Below are positions 43,757-55,640 of a stretch of 64,000 nucleotides of DNA, one piece after another. Below the pieces are notes generated by a model. The model did not search any database, was not told the origin of the DNA, and was given only the letters and a program-made list of their open reading frames with translations. The DNA lies in assembly GCA_023014485.1 (NCBI GenBank), contig JAJOZX010002356.1, forward strand, positions 558,001 to 622,000, written 5' to 3'. The translations under genes and the position numbers were made by a program. Source of the DNA: Bathynomus jamesi. Taxonomy: Eukaryota; Arthropoda; Malacostraca; Isopoda; Cirolanidae. The stretch's first letter is position 1. Each line of letters opens with the position of its first letter.

Positions 43757-44283
43757 TAATAATAATAATAATAATAATTTCGGGTTGGTATTATTGATAC
43801 TAACTCACATTAAAATTTTTTTTATTAAACTTCATTGGTGAAGTTCACTTTTTCATAAAATTAAGAAATTTTGTTCAAATAATCTTGGTTTTGTGAAGTC
43901 GTAAAATCGAGAGAAAACGAAGTAAAACCAAAATGAGACTCGTTGCAGTGATCTGACACTCCAAAATACAATTACAAAAGGAGAGAAATAGGGTTACGTA
44001 TCAAGTACCTTAACTGTTAATCAAAATCCTTTAAACATGCTTGAACTACGCAAACGAAACGAAACGTCACAAATGAAGAAAACATGAGAAGTTCAATTAA
44101 TTATTAACAAAATTCTTTCAGTAAAAGAAGAGTGGTGTTGGGTGACGATATGTAGTGGCACCTGCACTGAGGAAAGCGGGATGAGGGCTTAATCCGTTAA
44201 TAGCTTTATAATCTCTAAAGGAAAGACAGCCAAGTATAAAAAAAATTAGTTTTTACGCTAAAAGTTATTCATGATTCTTATGT

Positions 44284-44319
<36 letters not shown>
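43386..44319. other. Non-coding stretch with (ACT)n-(AAT)n microsatellite
   Basis: (ACT)n and (AAT)n lie at ~43,698-43,778 and (TA)n at 44,288-44,319. No gene. Confidence 0.6.
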
Positions 44320-44323
<4 letters not shown>

Positions 44324-44545
44324 GAACCAAATGTAGGTGGACAGTAAATGATAACGTTTATTTTGAGAATACATATTTAATTTTTTTGTATACTATAATA
44401 CAAAATAAAATTTAAATAAATTTAGTTATAATATTTAATATAATAAAACACAAACACCATAGTTTATAATGAACACACCATAGTTATAATATAATATAAC
44501 ACAAACCGTATTCAACCCTACTGTCCACCTACTTTTGGTTCACCG
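44320..44545. mobile_element. Mariner-type MITE, copy B, in (TA)n
   Basis: Nearly identical to 9,439-9,660, with a few small indels, and again set between two (TA)n tracts in the same orientation. Confidence 0.8.
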
Positions 44546-44570
44546 TGTATATATATATATATATATATAT

Positions 44571-45682
44571 GATGAAAATAACCACGAAGGAAAAAGGAAA
44601 CAGAATGAAGTGTGATCTGGATGACTTCCTCCTTCAGTGAAATAATCAAGTCCTCTCCATTAAGTTTACTTTAGAAGTGGAACAAAACAACTTAATCCCG
44701 TTTTTAGACGTGCGTGTATATAGGGAAAGCCCAGGTTTTAAGTTTAGTATTTATCGGAAAAAACAAACAATTTGTCCTACGTACACTTCTACTCCGGACC
44801 TGACACCCCCATCAAGAAAGTGCTCTTTTCTTCAATGTTTCTCCGCGCTCTTAGGATCGCCAGTCCGGAATACATGGATGCCGAATTAAAAAAAACCAAC
44901 AGTATTGGAAGTGATCTGTGTTACCCACCTGCTTTTTTGGAATCTTGTCTTAACAAGGCAAAACGAACTTTCTATCGTGTGAATAATAACCCTCGCACTT
45001 TGTCGAAGAATATTTTAGTACTTCCATTTTTCCCAGGCTTTTAGTCATTGCTAATGTACTTAAACTTTTGAATATAATGTAGTATTTTCATATGACAATA
45101 TTGTAAAAAATATCATAGTAAAAAATAGCCCCACCAATAATTCAGGCATTATCTATAAAATTGGTTGTAAACAATGTGATTCCTTTTACGCTGGACAGAC
45201 GGGAAAGGATTTGCACACGTGTGTAAAACAGCATCAATATTCCGTTAGAACGGGACAGTCGTCCAGTGTTCTTTTCGTCCATTTGTCAGAGTTATCCCAC
45301 TGTGTTGATTGGAATAATGCTTCAATTTTGTTTCACTCAAGCAACATTGTTACAGAAATATTCTTGAGTCTGCCATTATTTAACTTACAAATAATTTTAA
45401 CATTAGCCAGGGCCTTTTTTCGCTTGATCCTGTTGTTTTGAATTCGTTCAGAACGGATTTAGACAAGAGGGGCAAAGTGCTAAAACTTTGGTAGCTTTTC
45501 CTTATAAATTTGTATGCTCCTCCTACAATTTTTACTTTTTATTTATTTTTTTTGTGACCTATATAGTCTCGAACTTGTTATTTATTTCAGTGTTCCTGAG
45601 GATGTCATTAGACGAAAGCGCTTTTTCCTTCCTGGTTATTTTCACCATAAACATTATTCACGTGTTACTTTCGTGAAATAAT

Positions 45683-45690
<8 letters not shown>
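44571..45690 (+). pseudogene. Penelope-like element, RT C-terminus plus GIY-YIG nuclease remains
   Basis: Three frames give NLIPFLDVRVYRESPGFKFS (end of reverse transcriptase, ~44,690), LFLRALRIASPEYMDAEL (~44,830) and IYKIGCKQCDSFYAGQTGKD (~45,150), the GIY-YIG endonuclease. HLSELSHCVDWNNASILF follows. The Arg expected after GQTGKD-L is Cys here (LHTCVKQH), so the nuclease is probably inactive. The left end (GATGAAAATAACCACGAAGG) is an inverted copy of the right-end TCCTTCCTGGTTATTTTCA. (TA)n flanks both sides. Confidence 0.75.
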
Positions 45691-45748
<58 letters not shown>

Positions 45749-45750
<2 letters not shown>

Positions 45751-48644
45751 CCGGCCCAGGCTCATAGGGGTGAAAAATATTTTTTTTCTTTTCTTAAGTC
45801 TCACCCCTGGAATTTGTTATGCGTGTCGATAGGAAGTTTTGAGTGAAGTTTCAGCCGGATTCCCTAATATTTAGTGGTGCCGACAGACTCTGAAATGTGT
45901 AGTTTTTCCGCACCACCCAGGAGGTAACTACAACAGGCGCGTTTTTTTTAAGTGGTATCCCCAATAGGCCTAATCCATTTTTTAATGTTAACTCATGAGG
46001 TTGTGCTTCCTGTCTTCATCATTGATTTCTTTGCCTCTGGAAACTGCTCTCGGTGTTTTTCCACGACTTGAAGAAGGTACTGCAGTTGTTCTTCGTTTTT
46101 TGTGAGATGACTGCTGAAACTCTAAATTAATGAGACCGCTCTCTCTGCATTATCGTTTACAACATTCATTGTTTTAACATATTCCTTAGCTAATTTATAG
46201 TCGTCCCTGTTATCCCATTCTGCAGGACCTACTTTGAGAAACGTCGATTGAAGGGACAATTTCTCAAAGAAGGAGCGACTTGAGCTTGTGACAAAGTCCG
46301 CCAGACTTTTCTCTAGTCAGTCTAGTGGGTCATCGTGAGTGTGGTCAAAAGCAATTCGTTTTTCTGGTATTTCTGAATCAGGTCTTTCCAATGCCTGAAC
46401 CATCTGCAGTTTCACTTGCAAAGTTATGCCATCATCAAAAAAGGTAAGCGACAGAAGTTCTTCATTTAGATACCAGAAGTGACGGCATAGTGCTTTGTTA
46501 GCTATTGCTGAAAGTTCCTTATCATCATACTGCTGAAGCTCTTGTAGATACTCCAAATCGGTTCTTGGTGCAAACGATGCGATAGGAGCCGCAAACCATT
46601 TTGGCACATAAAAGCGGACAGCATAGCGAGAGAAGCGTTCCATTGCACTCAGTTCCTGTTTTGTCAGGTTGAACTGCGAGCGAAACAATACAATTTTGAT
46701 GGCATAAATCACTCGCGACATCCACCTAGCGCGATGTAAAGCCCCAGGTTGACGAAAATGTACTCCTCTTGATAGAACACCACCTAAATAAATAATCAAT
46801 ATAATTCAAGAAGTTCGCGATAATCCGCTCTTGGGTGACTTCTGGCAAGCTGTTCTTCGCACAGTTTGAGGATTTCTGCTTTCCACGGCATGTTTGCATT
46901 TGTTTCCAGGAAATCTTGAAACGTTTGAAAAGTAATATATCTGGTCCCGTTGAATCACCGTAACACTTCTGGAAGACGTCTGATATCACAATTTCATTAA
47001 TATGGTGGCGACAAGCCAAAGATAGGAGTTTTCTATCAAGCTTACTTTCGATTATCATGCAAGCGCCTTTTTCTTGGCCAGTATTGCTGGCGGTAGTATC
47101 AAAACACATTGCTTGAATACATTCTCGCAAATTCCTATCGTCTAAGGCCTAAGCATTCTAGAACTGCTTCTGCAATTTTTCCGCCTTCTCCAGAAGCAAG
47201 TTTGGATACTGCTAGAAGCTTAGACTTTCCTCTACCGGATACAAAAATAGCTAGCCTATCTATTTTTTCATCACCTGTTATATCTTGCATTACATTACCA
47301 TCCCACTGAATGGTAAGCGGAACGTCAGAGGTAAAGGTTTGCTTAATGTCATCTGCAACGTTTTGGCGTACGGCACTCCTCGCCCTCTGTAGAGTAATTC
47401 TGCTCAAAACAACATTGTCACTGTCATGTCCAAGAGAAGTTGCAGCAGCTGAAAGCACCATAACAGCACTACGATCACTTGTTTTTGTTCGATCTAATGC
47501 CATTGCCAGATCAGGTGTTACGATGCGCTTACACTTATTTGATATTGTGCTGTTTGAAGGTTTGGATGTCATTTCAGGAGTGTACGATGTGTCTGGCTCT
47601 GGTTGCTTATCACTACTACTGCTTCAACTGCTATTACTGAACTGAACTGCAGCTGAAGACAGTTTCTTTCGCAATGCCTCGACTTCTTTTAGTGCAGCAT
47701 TTCTTTCACCTCTTTTCCGTTTTCGCATTTGCTTAGCGACCAGTTTGTTATCAATATCAGTCACGTAACCTCGCCTCCCTTTTTCTCTTTGAGCATGTAG
47801 GAATGATCTATCTTCCTCATTTGACATCATTTGTAAAGCATTTGCGTGAGCTATATCAAAAAGGTTATCTAAACTATCTTGGAATTCAGTTTCTTTTTAA
47901 TTTGATTTTGATTACGGTTTGATTTTGATTTTTGAAGTGATCTGAAGTTCTCATACATTTTCTGAATTTTCGTTAGTACATGCTGTTTGGACCTGGTGGG
48001 TTTTTCGCCTTGTCCCAAATCTAAAAAATTTCAGCATAAACTATGTTGGATGAGTCTTTCAATGTTTTCTTACTGTTTGTGAGACAGAAAAGCCGACGTA
48101 GTACATCTCCATTGGATGGAAGCTTCTTACTGCCAATTGTGTCAATTGGCTGTCCAATCAGCCATATTTCAGTTTTTCTTCTTGTTGCAATTGAATCGGA
48201 CATGGTGAAGGATAAAATCTGCAAATATTAAGAGAAAACACTTGCACATCAATCTGTCACTGCGTCTTAAGCAATACTGACGTGAACACTGTCACTGAAC
48301 AGCGACCCTCCCACTTTCCTCCGTAGCCGATGACGTCACCAGTAATGACGTCAGGTCAAAAGGCGTGTTCCTACTCAACAGTGTAACATGTGGAGCACAA
48401 TCCACAAGATTGTGAATAGGCATGGTTTACACACAATATTTGTACTACGAATTATGGGATTTCTTAAAGTAATTTTACCAGCAATTGATATTTTCGCAAT
48501 AAATGAAAAATACAAGAGGCTGTTGGCACCACCGAAAGTGCATAGATATTGTTGAAATTTAGTGTGCGAGTATATTATGATGGTGGTAACAGTTTTAGGG
48601 GGTGAGACTTTCACTTTTCAAAAATAAGTTTTTTGGGGCCAGTC
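45749..48644 (-). mobile_element. 2.9-kb transposon of the same family in a second (TA)n tract
   Basis: The left end starts GACCGGCCC and the reversed right end GACTGGCCCC. Both continue with AAGTCTCACCCC and, further in, TGGTGCCGACAGACTCT against TGGTGCCAACAGCCTCT. This is a diverged inverted repeat of ~160-170 bp. Pure (TA)n precedes the left end and TAATGTG(TA)n follows the right. The termini differ from the 32.6-38.2 kb element, but the encoded protein is homologous. Confidence 0.75.
45993..48224 (-). pseudogene. Transposase-like gene, copy 3
   Basis: Starts MSDSIATRRKTEIWLIGQPI at 48,224, directly after a TTTGCAG acceptor-like site. It then passes LTIQWDGNVMQDITGDEKID (~47,300), MCFDTTASNTGQEKGACMII (~47,110), CRHHINEIVI, GALHRARWMSRVIYAIKI (~46,720) and NEEQLQYLLQVVEKHR (~46,050), ending at 45,993. 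Each block aligns with the 33-36 kb copy. Five or more frame changes and a stop near 46,118 make it inactive. Pairwise similarity is low enough that the two copies are separate, old subfamilies. Confidence 0.72.
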
Positions 48645-48676
48645 TAATGTGTATATATATATATATATATATATAT

Positions 48677-49115
48677 GAAGTTCAATGAAGAAGAGTTACA
48701 ACTTCTCAGATATAGAAACAACAAGGTGCGACAGAATAAAGGGTGAAAAATTCTGCCAACCAAACAGATAACATTAAACAATTCAGGAATCTTCGAGTAA
48801 TAATGTCGTCGGATGCAGAATTCAGAGAGCACTATAACATTAACATTGCAACAGCTACAAAAGTAGTGGGAATTATTTGTGAAGCTTTCAGAGTCTAGTC
48901 CTACCAATACTTAAGTAGTGCTCAGTCTTCACAAGCCCACACAGAAAACGAGACATTGCAAACACAGAAGCCATACAAAAGAGTGTCTGAAACAGAGGAA
49001 ACGAAAGATGAAGACTACTGATCTAGACTGCAATCCCTGAAACTCTATTCTCTGGAAAGTAGACGCGAGTGGTACACACTAATATACTTACCGTATGGAA
49101 AATACTCGAAGTTTG
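48677..49115 (+). pseudogene. LINE reverse transcriptase C-terminal fragment
   Basis: FNEEELQLLRYRNNKVRQ (48,680), IMSSDAEFREHYNINIATAT (~48,800) and RLQSLKLYSLESRREW (49,022) follow the order of the thumb region in CR1/Jockey-like reverse transcriptases. It begins flush with the (TA)n tract and carries frameshifts. Confidence 0.6.
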
Positions 49116-49126
49116 TGTCCCTAACC

Positions 49127-49825
49127 TTAGAAGTGAAAAGAAACACACTGGAATGAGAGGAGAAGCAGATTCTGTACTGTCTTAGCTACAGTGGGACAGG
49201 AGGCCATGAAAACACGAACGTATTTAGTTTGAAATTCGGATGTAAAACTTAGCCAAAGGGTGTAGGATTCAGAGGATTCAAGTTTGGGAATACAAGAGCA
49301 AGTTAGGTCGTTACGTACATATAAGTAACATCCACCTTTGGATTGAAACTGAATATAAAGAAAGTAAGAGGGTACTGAAAAGGGGATGCTGTCAGTTGTC
49401 CCAGACACCTGAGTTTCAGTGAGAAAAAGAAGGTGAGGTTTAGAGGAAAACAATTCAACAAATTGGAAATTTGAGGAAAGGCCACGAATATTGAGAAGTT
49501 TAGGAAAAGAGAATCAGGTAGAACCCAGGACATTTCGATTGAACAGTAGCAGAACCACCACCACTGCTCGGGTCTACATTCCCGGTATCGTCAGCGGGGA
49601 GTCAAATGTAGGTACATTTATGGTACCCTCACCATGGGACTCCAGGGCTCTTAAAGACGGTGCCATTTTTGTTTTTTTAAATTTGAAAAGATTGTGTAGT
49701 GTATAAGATGCATGTATGAGCAGTGAGTAATAGGGAGAGCATGCTGGACTGCTGACAGGGTGGATGGGACACGAAACAAGGTCAGCGAAGAAAGACAGTG
49801 ACTGGAGAAACGGGAATTTCAACAT
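49127..49825 (-). pseudogene. LINE 5' fragment with AP-endonuclease start
   Basis: Minus strand: FSSKPHLLFLTETQVSG, then FQSKGGCYLYVRNDLTCS (49,310-49,450), preceded in another frame by LNIRGLSSNFQFVE. This is the first part of an AP-endonuclease of a type I associate with RTE-like LINEs in decapods. It meets the preceding LINE fragment head to head, ten bases apart. 3' truncated. Confidence 0.65.
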
Positions 49826-49900
49826 TCCTTGTTTCCTGCTTAACGTCCCCCCTCACGGAGTACTTCCTTGGTCGATTTGTGTCTACAGTCTCCTCCCTCA

Positions 49901-49941
<41 letters not shown>

Positions 49942-50340
49942 GCCGGAGTGAAAATGCTAATTTACAATGGCACACTGATATTTTATTGTAGCTTTGGCTG
50001 AGAAAAACGAATATGATGGTACAGACTGTGCCTGGTTTCTCTAACCGCCCCAGTTTTGCATGAATACAATTTAACAAACACAGAAAAATAGAGTTCTTAC
50101 CTAGCATACAGTAGTCAACATTATACCATACGAATAACCCCCATTAATGTCATTATGAAACCACAATTATAAATTTTTATAACTTTAATAAATTATTTTG
50201 CGTCATTCCTAGATTTAATTATTCCTGCCAAGTTGTACTGTATACTTGTACGCATCGTGTCTTCTGACTTCCCAGCTGACAGCCAGCTGCAGTGGTTGTC
50301 TCCCAGCTGCAGAATCCAGATGTAAGAAGCTTGTGAGCAT
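49826..50340. other. Non-coding stretch with (TA)n
   Basis: (TA)n at 49,904-49,937; otherwise nothing I can name. Confidence 0.5.
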
Positions 50341-50886
50341 GAGTAGTATGGCCGAAAAATGGTAGAGTGCAATTGCAATGTTGATCAATTTTACAAAGGG
50401 GGGTTATGCAACAAGGGGTAGGGGTGACCCCCACCAGTTTGCATGAATGGGGGAGGATGACCTCCCCCCCAAAGGAGATGACCCTAACCTAAGAAGGTAA
50501 ACCCTAACTTTGGGGGAGAAGAGAAGAGGGCCTCCCTCCCAAAGGGGTATCCCTAACCTAAGAAGGTAAACATTAACCTAAGAGAGGAGAGAGAGCACCC
50601 TTTCGCCTGGACCGCCAGACGCATAATAAAGCAATTAGTCTTTGCACTTGGCTTAGAAGGTCTTAATCAGCCAGTTGGCTTAATCAGCTAGTTGGCTTAG
50701 AAGGAATAATCTGGCTTAGAAGGCGTTAACGGCTTGTTTAGGTGTATGAGTATATATATATATATATAATATATATTATTAACTTTTGAGTTGCCAGATT
50801 GCGCTATTTATTTAATTAACGGGGATGTTCTTGACAGTTGGCTTAGAAGTCTTAAGCAACCAGTTGGCTTAGTGTATACATATATA
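50341..50886 (+). repeat. Complex interspersed repeat, copy 3 (diverged)
   Basis: TATGGCCGAAAAATGGTAGAGTG, CCCTAACCTAAGAAGG repeats, CAGCCAGTTGGCTTA and TTAGAAGGCGTTAACGGCTTG correspond to blocks at 11,341-11,905. A (TA)n tract lies at 50,751-50,766. Confidence 0.65.
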
Positions 50887-51445
50887 CGAGGGTAATTCAA
50901 TAAGTATCGGCACTTTTTATTTTCACAATTTTATTTTCACATCTGATAGATTATAAACACATCACTTCTCAACATAGTCTCCCTGTTCTCAATACACTTA
51001 GTCCAGCGATCTACAAGCTTCCTAATGCCATCACAAAAGAATGTTTTTGGTTGTGTGCGTAGCCAGTCATGCACCGCCTCCTTCAGGTCATCATCGCCTA
51101 GGAATCGCTGACCTCTCAAAGCGTCTTTTAGTGGTCCAAACAGGTAAAAATCCGAAGGTGCCAGGTCTGGACTGTAGGCTGGATGGTCGAGAACTTCAAA
51201 TTTAAGTTCTTGAAGGCATTTTCTATTCTGTGCAGCGGTATGAGGGCGCGCATTGTCGTGTAACAGAATAACACCTTCCGACAATCTCCCTCTCCGTTTT
51301 GTGCGAATTGCTTGCTTTAACTCATTCCGAAACATGTCAGAATACGATGTGCTTGTTACTGTAGTTCCACGCTCTAGATAATGTTCAAGGATAGGGCCTC
51401 GTGTATCCCAAAACGTGTTAGCATAACTTTACCTGCTGACATAAA
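50887..51445 (-). pseudogene. Mariner transposase, catalytic half, 5' truncated
   Basis: The three catalytic Asp are present: FWDTRGPIL (near 51,400, one frame away), LHDNARPHTA (51,260) and YSPDLAPSDFYLFG (~51,150). The last two are about 34 residues apart, as in DD34D mariners. The 3' terminus is CGAGGGTAATTCAATAAGTA at 50,888. The DNA-binding half and 5' terminus are missing; the element ends directly against the Polinton fragment. Confidence 0.8.
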
Positions 51446-51940
51446 TACTAAACCCGCATGTGATTGAGTCTACAGTTACATCATTGTTGCTTTGTACTAA
51501 GCAATAAATACGATTTAACATTATTTCACCGCTCAAGGTATGCGGAGGCCTATATTCGATGTAAAGGCCTTCAATTCGTTCAATACTATTTTTGTGCCCA
51601 CTTTACATTCGGTTGGCAAGTTATCACTCTCTTTATACATGCACAGAATACAATCAAAAGCACGCACAAAGAGGGCATCGTTCGCCACAACATCATTATT
51701 AAATTCAAGTTTATAGACACTCCTTTCCAATCGAGGGTTTATTCTTACCGATCTGCGCTTTTCAACTGTGAACTCTTCTTCACAATGCATATCGGCAGTT
51801 GAAATAATCTTCCAAGTCGTAGCGACAACTGCTCATATTGTAAAGAAATAGTTCTTCAGGGTGAACGGTGTAGGTGAGCTCTGCCCTGTACCGCTCAAGT
51901 CCTTTGTACCAAAGTTCATGATATTTCGAAGAGTCTAAAC
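51446..51940 (-). pseudogene. Second Polinton fragment: accessory proteins A and B
   Basis: Positions 51,450-51,790 encode a diverged protein A (FTVEKRRSVRINPRLERSVY). Positions 51,790-51,940 encode the C-terminus of protein B (SSKYHELWYKGLERYRAELT, SSCRYDLEDYFNCRYAL). The order and overlap are those of 12.33-12.85 kb. It is cut by the mariner at one side and the hAT-like element at the other. Confidence 0.75.
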
Positions 51941-53833
51941 CAGTGTTGGAGTCCTCGAGGCCGGCCTCGATGCCGATTTTCCACGGCCTTGGCCTCGCTA
52001 TGTAATGCCTCGGCCTTGTCCTCGGCCTCGGCCTTGGTCTCGACACCTTCTGGCCTCGAAAAATACGCCGAGGCCGGTCGAGGCCGCCCGTTTTGAATTA
52101 ATTTTTATATTGAATATTTTTATTTCAATAAGAGTGGTGAGAACACCATCTTTCTCTCGCGATCAGACAGGTAGCTATAACTAAGTAATAAGTAACACAA
52201 TGTCGTTTATGTTAGAATACAAATTTAATAAATTAATTTATAATACAAATAATTAATCACTGGGGAATGGCGTATAGGAGCGATGGAGCGATCGCTCCCC
52301 CTTGCATGAAACGATAAATATTAATTTAACAGAAAAAAATATTAATTTTAAGATATTAAAATAAATATTCTTAAAATATATTTTAAAAATTCATGTGACA
52401 TGAAACTTATAGCATAGCTTCAAACAGCGTACCATTGTTTGAATACAAAATAATATGGTGGCTTCAGTCCCCCTCTACAATATCAAATCCAAAAGACTCT
52501 ATTAATATTTCTAAAAGACTCTGGTTATATCAAACGCATTTAACGTTGCTACAACACATACTGTACCATATTACCTAATTTATCAAATTACTTGTACCAC
52601 ACGTTATATACATATAATTATATGGTTATTATCTCGTATACTATATGCTGCATTGTGCTAACTCCTGTTTTCTATTTTTCATCTTGCAATAATTTAACAA
52701 TTACCGAAATTGCTTTAATTTATAGTCTTGCTGATCATGGGACTATTTAAAAGGACCCTAAGTCAGCAATAAAACATCAAGTCAAGTCAAGTCAAAATAA
52801 TATTGTAGCCGGATGGAGCGATAAATTTTTTGCTCAAGTAAATATAAATTATATGTTACTGCTGTAATGAAAATATAAGTGGAACAATCGCGAATTTTTT
52901 TTATAATAAGTTTATTTTTGCTAATAGTTACTTCAGTAATAATGATATAAGCCATTTATATGTATTTTATTGAAATTATTACTTATTTGTAATTAACTAG
53001 AATTGTACGTCTGGCACAGCCGCATATGTTGTTAATACACGTACTCTTGTCAGTCTTGGGAGCGACAGTTGAATTCGCTCTAGCCTATTGTGAGTCCGTA
53101 TTGTCGTACAGTGGTACATTATTTTTATAATCAAATACTGACAAAAAGTCTTGTTATTTGGAGTGTTATAATTATAATCATAACGTGAGTAATTTATTCA
53201 ACAATTATTTTTATATTTTATTAAAATATTTTTTTAATACAAATTTATGGCTTCCTTTGGCATACTGTATAAGTATCGTAAGGAATCACCATGTGATTGT
53301 TTATATACTAGAATTTTAAAAATTAATCGTACAGTAATAACTGACAACATTGATGCGTGCATAATGTCATTTACTGTCTTTTACAGTTTTACTATTGTCA
53401 TTTACAGTACTGTGCCGATTCTCATCTCATCTGCGCTTCTAACTTAATAATGTCTACAAATTCTCGAATTTAGCCGAGGAGGGATAATAATGCGACCACA
53501 TCGGGCGAGGCTGTCTCCTCAGATGTTGGAGACTCTTATGTTTTTAAAATGTAATGAGCATATTCTTTGAAAAATAAATTTTAGAGTCATGTGTTTGTGT
53601 CAAGTCAATTTCGCAACCAAAAAAGTTGCTGCACAACTGCCTGCTTCTGTTTTACATGCGTGTGTGTAATAACTGGCCTCGGCCTTGGCCTCGGCCTCGG
53701 ACACTGTGGCCTCGACCTTGGGCCGGCCTCGAACACTGCGGCCTCGGCCTCGGACACTGCGGCCTCGGCCTCGGACACTGCGGCCTCGGCCTTGGTCTCG
53801 GCCTCAGAGGTCGTGGCCTTGACTACAACACTG
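51941..53833. mobile_element. hAT-like non-autonomous element with GGCCTCG subterminal arrays
   Basis: The left end is CAGTGTTGGAGTCCTCGAGG and the reversed right end CAGTGTTGTAGTCAAGGCCA. GGCCTCG/GGCCTTG repeats fill 51,950-52,090 and 53,675-53,820. The interior is AT-rich without a transposase. The flanking 8-mers (GTCTAAAC, GTGGCCAG) do not match, so one flank may have been lost. Confidence 0.6.
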
Positions 53834-54648
53834 GTGGCCAGTATTCGCTTCCTTCAGAAAACATGGGAGAACCTTAGTTTATAATAATCTGATGCATATA
53901 TTTGTATCTATTTCTTTCGCCATCGAGTTTGACTCGCTTCTATACATCACTGCCGTCCATAATTTCCCAGTTTTGTGGGAGCTCAAATTTTTTAATCGAT
54001 TACTGATCTCTTATTGGAAATGGCGCTGGTCTTCTTTTAATCTCTCTCATCTTGGATCATTTTACAAAAGTCTATTTTACATTTAAATTTATTCGTACAA
54101 GAGACGAAAGTCGTAGTACCATTTAGGTTTTCTTGATAAGCTTCTTTGATTGAGTGGGATGAAGCATCGTTATTCCCAAACAATTCCCGTGTTTTGTGAT
54201 ACTCTTTAAAATACTGTTCAAAAGGTATATAGTGTTTTCCTCGTGTTTATTTGTTTAGAAGATCGCCACTTCTTTTATTATCTTCATGCTTATTAAAGTC
54301 TTTATCTACTTATGATTGGTTAGCTAATATGCTTAAAAGGTTCTAGGACTTCCATTAATTACATATCCGAAGTTCCCAACCCATTGAACAAAGTTACGTT
54401 TACTAAAGGTTCATAAACGTTTAGAAAATGATTATAAAACGTTCATGAACATTTTAATAAACAATTGCTTCGATGGAAATTTCGCTAAGGGCGGAGTGTG
54501 TAACAGTTATCAGCTTGGATCACAGATGCTGTGGTCATATAGACAGCTAGTTAGCACCAAAAGGACAATTAGCTAAGGTAAAAGTTGCGCAGAATAAAAT
54601 TGATTGCTTTTCCATCAGCATAATATTCATATTATGGTGTACAATAGG
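53834..54648. other. Non-coding stretch
   Basis: Small open frames here match nothing I know. Confidence 0.4.
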
Positions 54649-54829
54649 GCTGGCGAACCTTCTTTTTTTAGGCGTTCCAATTAATTGGACAAATCCGTTT
54701 AAAACGCGTTCCTTGTCTTAATTGATTTTTCAGTTGGTTATTCTTTTTCGCTCGTTCATCACACGGGCCATTCCAAATACCGTGGCTGGCCACTTTGTGG
54801 CCCGCTGGCCTTGGGTTGGCCACTCCTGG
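54649..54829. mobile_element. Possible hAT MITE, degenerate
   Basis: The left end TAGGGCTGGCGAACCTT and the reversed right end CAGGAGTGGCCAACCCAAGG resemble each other and hAT termini. The flanks GTGTACAA and GTGTGGAG match only in part. Confidence 0.35.
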
Positions 54830-55212
54830 TGTGGAGGATATTTTTAATGGGGTGACTTAATATTAATACGGAGACAGTGGTTTCCCAAATAAGAATTAAG
54901 TTTCTTGCCAGAAATCCACAGAAAATTTATGTATTATGCATCATCCCCAGTTGTGCCTACAATAATTTTTTGATTGAGAGTTCTTATGGTAGATTGGTTT
55001 TCTTATACAAGAAAAAAATATTAATAAATGTTGGGTGGGTTAGGAATTTTGGATCGTTATCAACCATATAACACTCGTACCATCATTGATGAATGTAGTG
55101 ATTTTCTGTACAAAATCAAAGCGTACAGCGGTGACTCAAGTACTCTCAATGTGATACAATGGGAGATTTAATCGTGAAAGTTAGATTTTCTGTCGGATTA
55201 CGATATTATATA

Positions 55213-55247
<35 letters not shown>

Positions 55248-55640
55248 CAGCTCAGCTACTGTAACTTAATTTGTGTGCAATGAATTAGGTTTAAATTGTG
55301 ACACTTTCCGTTTTCTCGTTCTATCAGTTCTCGGAAACACTAGCGCCGGATCTCCGGACTTTTACAAATGCTTCCCGATATTTCCGGTGCACTTCAGCGG
55401 CTAGATCACTGTTTAATAAGTAATAACTTAAATGTTCAAGTCATGTGCGATTATCTTTCTGACCACAAGTTTGTTGAATTACCATTAAATGTTACCGATA
55501 TGAATAAATTGCATTAACCAAACGCATTATAGGACTTAGTAATAGCATTAACTGCTCAAATATAAAGGCCAGCAAAATCTTGATTAAAAAAATCTGCAGT
55601 ACTATACACTTAGCAGCTAGAGTTTCTACAATTCATGCCA
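54830..55640. other. Non-coding stretch with (TA)n
   Basis: (TA)n at 55,207-55,245. No gene. Confidence 0.45.

Noticed and set aside
53591..53884. Glycine/leucine repeat protein (LGLGLGHCG)
   Set aside because: Translation of the GGCCTCG subterminal array of the hAT-like element.
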